Source: Muribaculaceae bacterium
GTDB taxonomy: Bacteria > Bacteroidota > Bacteroidia > Bacteroidales > Muribaculaceae
Direction: 5' to 3'
DNA: 10,315 bases
NCBI GenBank assembly: GCA_009775365.1
Contig: VSPM01000086.1
Location: forward strand, 1-10,315
Both the position numbers and the translations under genes were made by a program. The notes under the pieces are model-generated. The model searched no databases. It worked only from the letters and a program-made list of their open reading frames with translations, and was not told where the DNA came from. Positions 1-5,801 of the stretch are shown piece by piece. Positions within the stretch are counted from its first letter, which is position 1. Each line of letters opens with the position of its first letter.

Positions 1-1269
1 ATTACCAAAAGAATCGGCAACTTTTTCAAGCTGCCGATTCAACTTTTTATGGTGTTCCTTATCCCGAACTCGCGTTGGTAATAAAAAATTCCAGTCTGCA
101 TCCTGCTGGTAAAGTTGATTTAGTTCTTGCGATATGGGTGCATACGCGATGTTCGTTACAAAACTTGCGTCTCCTAAATTTGAAGCAGTTCTGGTAAATC
201 TACCAATGAATTGCAGTGTAATTGGCAAACTTTGACGCTCATCATGAATAGCAGCAATTTTGAGTTGTGGCAAATCATATCCCTCTCCCAACATATTTAC
301 ACACACGACGATTTTATGCTCTCTGTTGTTAATGCGAGCCATTATCTCGTTTTTCTTTGGTGTCCCACTATGAATTAGAACAGGGGTCAAATCTGCATAT
401 TGTTCATAAATTTTAAATACTTCCTCTGCCCTTTTGTGATCTTTACATCTGGCCATCATGATATGGTCAAATCCATTCTTAAGGTCTTCTCGAAGAATTT
501 TAGTAGCTTCTTCTGCAATAGCTATGTCCCCGTCATCCTTGTTATATTTAACAATAGGATGAAACTTTATCGGTTTATAGTATCCCTCTTCTTGAGCTTT
601 TCTAAGTGAATAGTTAAACAGAATCTTACCATCCAGACGTTTTCCGTCATTTCTAAAGGGTGTTGCGGTAAAAAGCAATACTTTTCGACCTGGGAAAAAC
701 GAAATAAAATTAGACCATGTATCAGCCTTACTATGATGAGCTTCATCTATAATTAGAAAATCTATCTCTGAGGCCAATTTACGCACTATATTTTCTTCGA
801 GTTTTGCGACTGAAGCCATTGTTGTTACAATGACATTCTGCTCCATGATAGCCTTCCAATCTGAGAATGGCTTAAGGCCCATAATTGCCTTAACTTTAGG
901 TAAATTTGTTTCTATATCAACTACTCCAATATTTTTAAGGATACCAAGAGTCCTATACTTTTTGGCAATCTGGGATCTTAATGCATCTGATGGTACAACT
1001 ACTAATGTCCTAATGCACTGATGTGCCACCATAAAAGAAAGCATAGTTTCAGTTTTACCCGTACCAGTAGGCATAACAATTATGCCATTCTCGTCTTCAC
1101 CACATTCCAAATGAGACATTATAGAATGAAGCGCACCTATTTGTGGAGAACGTAAACCGTGTTTCTCATCTGAAAATTCAGTAGCATTCTGTGCCTTATT
1201 GAAATGAAAGTGACCATCCTATGACTGAGCAATCTCAACGGGTGTCATATTTTGAATGTCAGATTTCAT
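1..1269 (-). pseudogene. SF2 DEAD/DEAH-box helicase, partial, interrupted by an in-frame amber codon
   Basis: This is an NTP-dependent superfamily 2 helicase or translocase of the type found in restriction and phage-defence loci. Read on the minus strand it shows, in order: a Q-motif-like segment (GLRSPQIGALHSI), Walker A MPTGTGKT (1074-1051), DEAHH (747-733), TATPF (near 670), a motif V region with VNMLGEGYDLP, and motif VI QFIGRFTR (213-190). The frame is open for 406 codons to the window edge, so the C terminus is missing. The apparent start is the ATG at 1269, giving MKSDIQNMTPVEIAQS, followed by TAG at 1221-1219. After the stop the frame continues directly with DGHFHFNKAQNATEF and the Q-motif. 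The next in-frame ATG is at 1119 and would drop this conserved-looking segment. I therefore read the TAG as a nonsense mutation, possibly TGG to TAG. A shorter protein from 1119, stop-codon readthrough or a sequencing error remain possible. The gene is transcribed divergently from vsr. Helicase identity is secure; its precise role is not. Confidence 0.75.
11..40. repeat. 9-bp perfect inverted repeat inside the helicase gene
   Basis: Arms GAATCGGCA (11-19) and TGCCGATTC (32-40) are separated by 12 bases. It lies in helicase codons near the window edge. It may be chance or a small mRNA hairpin; nothing ties it to a function. Confidence 0.3.
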
Positions 1270-1330
1270 TAAATATCAATCCAGGGATACTCAAACATCC
1301 ATTGAAGAGGTCGGAGGGAGGATTCATTTA

Positions 1331-1338
1331 CAAAATTA
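1331..1338 (-). promoter_or_regulatory. Candidate -7 box for the helicase gene
   Basis: On the minus strand this reads TAATTTTG, a match to the Bacteroidales TAnnTTTG -7 element, about 60 bases upstream of the ATG at 1269. No convincing TTTG -33 element sits at the usual distance, so this is only a candidate. Confidence 0.35.
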
Positions 1339-1365
1339 CAAAATATTTTTTAATTGACACTAATG

Positions 1366-1398
1366 TGTTGACGAATAGCAATATTGTTATTAACTTTG
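1366..1398 (+). promoter_or_regulatory. Candidate vsr promoter, nearly leaderless
   Basis: TAACTTTG at 1391-1398 matches the Bacteroidales -7 consensus. TGTTGAC at 1366-1372 lies about 20 bp upstream in the -33 position, and a second TTGAC sits 14 bp further up at 1354-1358. The expected transcript start would fall within a few bases of the ATG at 1409, so the mRNA would have almost no leader. This is inferred from motif match and spacing only. Confidence 0.5.
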
Positions 1399-1410
1399 TT
1401 ATAACAATAT
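1381..1410. promoter_or_regulatory. Perfect 10-10-10 inverted repeat over the vsr -7 box, probable operator
   Basis: Arms ATATTGTTAT (1381-1390) and ATAACAATAT (1401-1410) are perfectly complementary. The 10-base spacer holds the -7 box TAACTTTG, and the right arm overlaps the first two bases of the vsr start codon. Arm centres are 20 bp apart, about two helical turns, which suits a dimeric repressor. A protein bound here would block initiation. No obvious controller (C) protein gene is present in the window, so the binding protein is unknown; the methyltransferase or Vsr itself are speculative options. Confidence 0.5.
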
Positions 1411-1924
1411 GACTGATATTAAGACACCCGAACAGCGTAGCCGGAATATGGCGGCTATTAAGGGAAAGGATACGAAGCCGGAGATGATTGTGCGGAAGTA
1501 TCTTTTCTCACGAGGTCTGCGTTTTCGGGTACAAGTCAGAAAACTGCCGGGGAATCCTGATATTGTACTGCCGAAGTACAAGACTGTCATTTTCGTCAAT
1601 GGATGCTTCTGGCATGGGCATGAGGGTTGCAGGTATTTCCGCTTGCCAAAATCCAATGTTGAGTTCTGGGAAGAGAAGATTAAGCGCAATGTTGCCCGCG
1701 ATGTCCGTAACGAAGCCGAGCTAAAAGCCCTTGGATGGCGTGTCGTCCGGGTATGGGAGTGCGAAATCAAGACCGTAGCACAACGAGAGGAATATCTTAA
1801 ATGTCTGTATGACCGCATTGTCAATCCGACTCAATCATATCTTATAGAGACTGACATGGATGAGCCATCCATAGCGGCCGAGCCTGAATCAGAGCAAATT
1901 TATGGCAACAACAACCATTCTTAA
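1409..1924 (+). CDS. vsr: Very short patch repair (Vsr) DNA mismatch endonuclease
   Basis: Vsr nicks 5' of the T in T:G mismatches that arise when 5-methylcytosine deaminates, starting very short patch repair at sites methylated by a partner C5 methyltransferase. The 171-aa product is slightly longer than E. coli Vsr (156 aa). The core fits well: RSRNMAAIKGKDTKPE near the N terminus with E25, PGNPDIVLPKY with catalytic D51, then NGCFWHGHEGC with F67-W68, H69 and zinc-ligand-like C66, H71 and C74, and FWEEKI at 86-91. Asn64 replaces the His64 of the E. coli enzyme, which I take as family variation. The start at MTDIKTPEQR matches the usual Vsr N terminus and no good alternative exists. The last 30 or so residues are acidic and polar and look like a lineage-specific tail. 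The adjacent cytosine methyltransferase is the expected partner, although the 225-bp gap and its own promoter boxes suggest separate transcription. Confidence 0.93.
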   Translation: MTDIKTPEQRSRNMAAIKGKDTKPEMIVRKYLFSRGLRFRVQVRKLPGNPDIVLPKYKTVIFVNGCFWHGHEGCRYFRLPKSNVEFWEEKIKRNVARDVRNEAELKALGWRVVRVWECEIKTVAQREEYLKCLYDRIVNPTQSYLIETDMDEPSIAAEPESEQIYGNNNHS

Positions 1925-1959
1925 CCTTGGTGTGTCTGATTTTTGCCCATGCCGTTTAT

Positions 1960-2007
1960 TAACTTTGTCAACGATAGTCGAAGTCTCGAAAAATTTCCGT
2001 AACTTTG
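1960..2007 (+). promoter_or_regulatory. Tandem TAACTTTG -7 boxes upstream of the methyltransferase
   Basis: TAACTTTG occurs at 1960-1967 and again at 2000-2007. The first copy lies in TTATTAACTTTGT, a 13-base string identical to that at the vsr promoter (1387-1399). Neither has a clear -33 TTTG at ideal spacing; TTTTG at 1941-1945 is about 14 bp from the first box. Together they suggest one or two start points for the methyltransferase-McrB-nuclease operon. Confidence 0.45.
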
Positions 2008-2148
2008 CAACCTAATCTGCGCTTGCGCTGACAAAGACCAATTATGTAAGAAACATTTCTTATACAACATATTAACGGAACTTCCGTGTAGTCGCATAAA
2101 GGTTTGGTCACCTGTCAGCCTACATGGAAGTTCTTAGCTTTTTGGAGA
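2008..2148 (+). promoter_or_regulatory. Palindrome-rich leader of the methyltransferase operon
   Basis: Between the second -7 box and the methyltransferase ATG there are three small palindromes: GCGC-TT-GCGC (2019-2028), TAAGAAA-CA-TTTCTTA (2047-2062) and ACGGAA-C-TTCCGT (2075-2087). They could be operators for methyltransferase autoregulation or mRNA hairpins that tune translation. No riboswitch class is recognised. A TTG at 2104 is in frame with the gene but adds only 15 residues with no family resemblance. Confidence 0.35.
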
Positions 2149-3339
2149 ATGAAATTCAAGATTGCATCTCTATTTTCAGGTTGTGGAGGTCTTGACCTCG
2201 GCTTCTCTGGTGGCTTCTCTTTCTACGATAGAGATTTCGCTCGCCTTGATACCCAAATCGTTTTTGCCAATGACTTCGATAAAGATGCCGCTACCTGTTA
2301 TAACTCCAATGCACTTTTAACCGCACACGGTTGCCAGTGCAGATTAGAGGATATTAGGAATATAGATGCTTCTGAAATTCCTGACTTCGATATATTGTTG
2401 GCTGGTTTCCCTTGCCAACCCTTCTCAAACGCTGGTAATCGCAAAGGTGTTAACGATGATAATGGACGTGGAACTCTTTTTGAAGAATGTGAACGAATTT
2501 TACGTGCAAAAGTAGATAAGGGGGGGCGTCCTTTGGCATTTGTCTTTGAAAATGTCCGTGGCATTATGTCGAGCAAAATGCCTGATGGCACTACTGTGCC
2601 AGACGAAATCAAGAAACGAATGGAGGCATTAGGTTATAACGTATCTGCAAAACTTCTGTGCGCCTCTAATTACGGTGTTCCTCAACAACGTTATCGTTAC
2701 TTAATTATAGGGGTTTCTTCCGAATACGAACCTTTTGACTTCGCTGAAATCGATAATTTAGTATCGACAAACCATATTCCATCTTCGACAAATGGTACCG
2801 ATGAGAAGCTATTATTAGGCTCTATTCTTCAAGGTATCGACAAACTCCCTGATAACGAATTTTGGGCTTATAGTGCAACTACCCAAAATACTGTTGAACT
2901 TATCGGACCTTGCGCTCATGGTGAAAGTCTTAATAAGATTTTTCAAGATTCTTTCAAAAAAGAAGATTTGCCTTCCTGTGCATTTGAAGGCAGGTCTTGG
3001 AAAAATATCCCTTATGAAAAATTATCACCTCGCTTCAAAAGGATATTTGATGACCCCCAAAAATATCACTCACCAAAGTTTTTCCGCAGATTTGCTTATG
3101 GTGAAATCAACGGAACCATCACGGCATCGGCACAGCCTGAAAACTGTGGCATAACTCACCCTGTGTATAATCGGCGATATACAGTTCGTGAAATCGCTCG
3201 CATTCAGTCTTTCCCCGACAATTATCTTTTTAGAGCTATCCCGCTTCAATCGCGTTACAAAGTTATTGGTAATGCCGTTCCTCCAATTTTAGGCTGGGTT
3301 ATTGCGAAGGCACTTACTGCTCATCTTTCAAAATCGTAA
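2149..3339 (+). CDS. DNA (cytosine-5-)-methyltransferase, R-M type
   Basis: This enzyme transfers a methyl group from S-adenosylmethionine to C5 of cytosine and should protect host sites from the downstream nuclease. The 396-aa product has the full motif order: I, IASLFSGCGGLDLGF (5-19, SAM binding); IV, GFPCQPFSNAG (86-96) with catalytic C89; VI, FENVRG (133-138); VIII, QQRYRYLIIG (179-188); IX, RRYTVREIARIQSFP (342-356); X, YKVIGNAVPP (370-379). The target recognition region would be roughly residues 190-335; its specificity cannot be read from sequence. I start at the ATG at 2149 because motif I then begins at the usual distance; the upstream TTG extension has no family match. The stop is 2 bp from the next gene, so the two are co-transcribed. 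The gene is clearly AT-rich compared with the downstream motor and nuclease parts, and it contains a G7 run at 2520-2526. Confidence 0.95.
   Translation: MKFKIASLFSGCGGLDLGFSGGFSFYDRDFARLDTQIVFANDFDKDAATCYNSNALLTAHGCQCRLEDIRNIDASEIPDFDILLAGFPCQPFSNAGNRKGVNDDNGRGTLFEECERILRAKVDKGGRPLAFVFENVRGIMSSKMPDGTTVPDEIKKRMEALGYNVSAKLLCASNYGVPQQRYRYLIIGVSSEYEPFDFAEIDNLVSTNHIPSSTNGTDEKLLLGSILQGIDKLPDNEFWAYSATTQNTVELIGPCAHGESLNKIFQDSFKKEDLPSCAFEGRSWKNIPYEKLSPRFKRIFDDPQKYHSPKFFRRFAYGEINGTITASAQPENCGITHPVYNRRYTVREIARIQSFPDNYLFRAIPLQSRYKVIGNAVPPILGWVIAKALTAHLSKS
2520..2526 (+). repeat. G7 homopolymer in the methyltransferase coding region
   Basis: Seven consecutive G residues encode the end of Lys and two Gly codons (KGGRP, about residues 124-128), between motifs IV and VI. 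A one-base slip would truncate the methyltransferase before motif VI. Tracts of this type drive phase variation in some pathogens; here it is only a possibility. Confidence 0.6.
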
Positions 3340-3341
3340 TT

Positions 3342-5606
3342 ATGGCATACCTATCGAAAGAAAACATCATTGCCGCGTACAATCAACTTTCACTGTTGAC
3401 TAATGACCCATCTGCGCAAGGTGCTACACAAGTAACCAGTTCTTTGCGTTATCTCTTTGCTCTTGCTCAATTCTTTACGCACTTCCAAAAGAATTGTAAT
3501 ACACGTTCTAGAAGCGATAAAGATAAATTTATTGAATATGTTGGCGAAGTCGTTGCCATAAATGACAAATATTATACTGCTAACTTTTTCAATGCGCTAA
3601 AAGAAGATGCTGATTATAAAGTTGGCAGTAACTTCTTTTCAGTGAATGTAGTCAAAACTTCTATTGAAAATAGCGGCAAAGATTATGTTTTCCCAAAAAG
3701 GGGTAATTCTCCTTTATTCCTCGTTCGCAATGGAGAGCTTATAATAAAGGAAGAATATTTCGATAACATCGGTTCTATTCTTTCAAATTCTGAACTTCGT
3801 TCTGCTTTTGCTATTTGGCTTGTACGAAATGACAACCTAAATACATCAGATGTTTATGCTTCAATTAAGCAAATATTATCTGATAGATATTCAGGGTTAC
3901 TTGTCGACAAATTCTTGCCTCCCCGTAATAGTTTTGTTTCTTTTGAATCCTGGTCTTTTGAAGATAATCCCGCAAAACTTGATATTTCGGATTTCCCGAA
4001 ACCATCAAATAAAGAATCACATACGTTTAATGGCGTTCTTTCTTCTAACGAACTTATTCAGAAAGTTCGTAATAGCTTCCTTCGCTATTGGCGAATCATA
4101 GACCAGCATGGCGCGCAATTTGAACTTTATGTCAATAAATTTGAAAGCGCAGTAAACCCGATTCTTCATAATCTCGAATTAGGGTTATCTGATGTTTTCG
4201 CTATTGTTGATTTTGAACAATATAATGCGATTCTAAACCGGATAATTGCGACCGAACCGTCTTTATCATATCTCAATGATGAAAAAGGTCCCGATGGCGC
4301 TCGCTATTATATTTGGTCTACTAATCGTCATTTAAGAAATTACCTTGAAATTATCTCTATTAGTGATTTCTTTGGTAATGTTAGACAGCAACATAATCGT
4401 GTCCTCTCGATTGCTTCGGCTACTTCTGATTTTAATAAAGATTATCTTCGTGCTATGCGCACGAAGCCGTTCCTTTTGCTCGCCGGTATCTCCGGCACTG
4501 GCAAAAGTCGCATCGTGAAGCAGATGGCTTTCGATAGCTGCCCAGACAATGCTGTACTGCGTGCGGATCTGACTTCGCCCGGCAATTACTGCCTTATCGA
4601 AGTCAAACCTAACTGGCACGATTCAACAGAGCTTATCGGTTACGAAAGCCAAATCGGCAAGCCTCATTATCAGCTCACTCCTTTTGTGAAATTCCTCGCA
4701 AAAGCGATGCTTCACCCGACTGTTCCTTTCTTCGTATGCCTCGATGAAATGAATCTCGCACCCGTTGAGCAATACTTCGCTGAATTTTTGAGTGTCCTCG
4801 AAAGCCGCACAAAAATTGACGGACACATTGTATCCGAACCGCTCATTAAGGCTGAAATCTTCCGCAAGTACAATATGGAAAAGTCGCTTTTCTCACTCGA
4901 AGAAGAAACGACTGCCTACAACGATGCTAATAAAACTGTTGAACCTGCTCCTACTTATGGTAAGGAGGTTGAAGTCTACAACTCGCTCAAAGAACACGGA
5001 CTCCGTATTCCTGAAAATGTCATTGTCATTGGTACGGTAAATATGGACGAAACCACGCATCAGTTCTCGCGAAAGGTTATCGACCGCGCAATGACTATCG
5101 AGATGAATCTGCCGGAGGGCGACCCATTTATGGATTTCTTCACCAACGGCTCCGAACTCGCATATCGCGCCAATCCGACATCGCCATCGCTTTATCTCGC
5201 TACCGAAACCAGGGCTTCGGACGTTGTCAAGGCTCTTGCCGCTGACAATGCAGAGAAAACCGACTGGCTAAAAGGTGAGGTTGCCGCGTTCCTTACCAGC
5301 CTTAACAGTGCGCTCGATGGCACGCCGTTCAAGGTGGCATATCGCGTTCAGAACGAGCTGATGCTCTATTTTTACCAACTTTGGCTTGAAGACAAGACCG
5401 CTCGTTGGCGCGATATATTGAACACCGCTTGCGATCAAATCCTTATGATGAAAGTTCTGCCTCGCGTAGAGGGCGATGAAGAACTTTTGGAGAAGCCGCT
5501 CGAAAAACTCGCTGCGTTCTGTGAGCCTTATCCTATTGCATTGAAGAAGATTAAGGAAATGACAGACCGCCTCGGTCTCTCGCGTTTCGCTTCGTTTTGG
5601 CCTTAA
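3342..5606 (+). CDS. McrB-like AAA+ NTPase restriction subunit
   Basis: This is the motor subunit of an McrBC-like restriction complex; related subunits form hexamers that use nucleotide hydrolysis to drive translocation with an McrC-type nuclease. The 754-aa product has a C-terminal AAA+ domain: Walker A AGISGTGKS (381-389), Walker B FFVCLDEMN (463-471), and the conserved GTVNMDETTH (564-573) followed by FSRKVIDRA (575-583) with candidate arginine finger or sensor residues. McrB GTPases usually carry NxxD in this position; here it is N-M-D-E, so GTP versus ATP preference is uncertain. About 60 residues between Walker B and this motif look like an insertion. Residues 1-370 match no domain I recognise and should hold target recognition, as the N terminus does in McrB. 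The gene follows the methyltransferase by 2 bp. Base composition changes abruptly near 4440: AT-rich upstream, GC-rich across the AAA+ part, as if the recognition half had been exchanged. Confidence 0.88.
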   Translation: MAYLSKENIIAAYNQLSLLTNDPSAQGATQVTSSLRYLFALAQFFTHFQKNCNTRSRSDKDKFIEYVGEVVAINDKYYTANFFNALKEDADYKVGSNFFSVNVVKTSIENSGKDYVFPKRGNSPLFLVRNGELIIKEEYFDNIGSILSNSELRSAFAIWLVRNDNLNTSDVYASIKQILSDRYSGLLVDKFLPPRNSFVSFESWSFEDNPAKLDISDFPKPSNKESHTFNGVLSSNELIQKVRNSFLRYWRIIDQHGAQFELYVNKFESAVNPILHNLELGLSDVFAIVDFEQYNAILNRIIATEPSLSYLNDEKGPDGARYYIWSTNRHLRNYLEIISISDFFGNVRQQHNRVLSIASATSDFNKDYLRAMRTKPFLLLAGISGTGKSRIVKQMAFDSCPDNAVLRADLTSPGNYCLIEVKPNWHDSTELIGYESQIGKPHYQLTPFVKFLAKAMLHPTVPFFVCLDEMNLAPVEQYFAEFLSVLESRTKIDGHIVSEPLIKAEIFRKYNMEKSLFSLEEETTAYNDANKTVEPAPTYGKEVEVYNSLKEHGLRIPENVIVIGTVNMDETTHQFSRKVIDRAMTIEMNLPEGDPFMDFFTNGSELAYRANPTSPSLYLATETRASDVVKALAADNAEKTDWLKGEVAAFLTSLNSALDGTPFKVAYRVQNELMLYFYQLWLEDKTARWRDILNTACDQILMMKVLPRVEGDEELLEKPLEKLAAFCEPYPIALKKIKEMTDRLGLSRFASFWP

Positions 5607-5618
5607 TCCTCCTGTGCA

Positions 5619-5801
5619 ATGGAAGTATTCTCCTTCAAAAGCACAAATATAGAAATCACCGCTAATACAGCCGCCGATATGGCGAACTGCTGGCGGCGTT
5701 TCCGTGCGCGTGTAGGAGATAAAGCGGAAACCTACTGCGACTACCGCAGCACACTTCCGGCTCGCTTGAACTCGCATTGCCGAATCACGGCTACTCGCTA
5801 A
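5619..5801 (+). pseudogene. N-terminal fragment of the DUF2357 nuclease, shifted out of frame
   Basis: The ATG lies 12 bp after the McrB-like stop and encodes 60 aa beginning MEVFSFKSTNIEITANTAAD, which resembles a beta-rich N terminus expected for DUF2357 proteins. The next frame is open from 5723 and carries GSLELALPNHGYSLMQ, which continues the protein smoothly. Joining ...YRSTLP to GSLELALP near 5759 needs one extra base, so a single-base deletion (GGG to GG in CCGGG) explains the break. No slippery heptamer is visible, which argues against programmed frameshifting. The fragment ends with TAA at 5799-5801, whose last base is the A of an ATG in the main frame. It may thus be translated as a leader that couples to the main protein. 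Confidence 0.6.

Noticed and set aside
1221..1412. 63-codon plus-strand frame in the divergent spacer
   Set aside because: It overlaps the helicase start and the vsr promoter; its product shows no motif, and the purine-rich GGAGGGAGG near 1314 is followed by no good start codon.
2104..2148. TTG start giving a 411-aa methyltransferase
   Set aside because: The extra 15 residues have no family resemblance, and the ATG at 2149 places motif I at the normal distance.
5740..5765. Programmed -1 ribosomal frameshift in the nuclease gene
   Set aside because: The frame change has the right direction, but there is no X-XXY-YYZ slippery heptamer.
5268..5777. 169-codon minus-strand open frame opposite the McrB-like 3' end
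   Set aside because: It is antisense to two well-supported coding regions, and its product has no recognisable motif.
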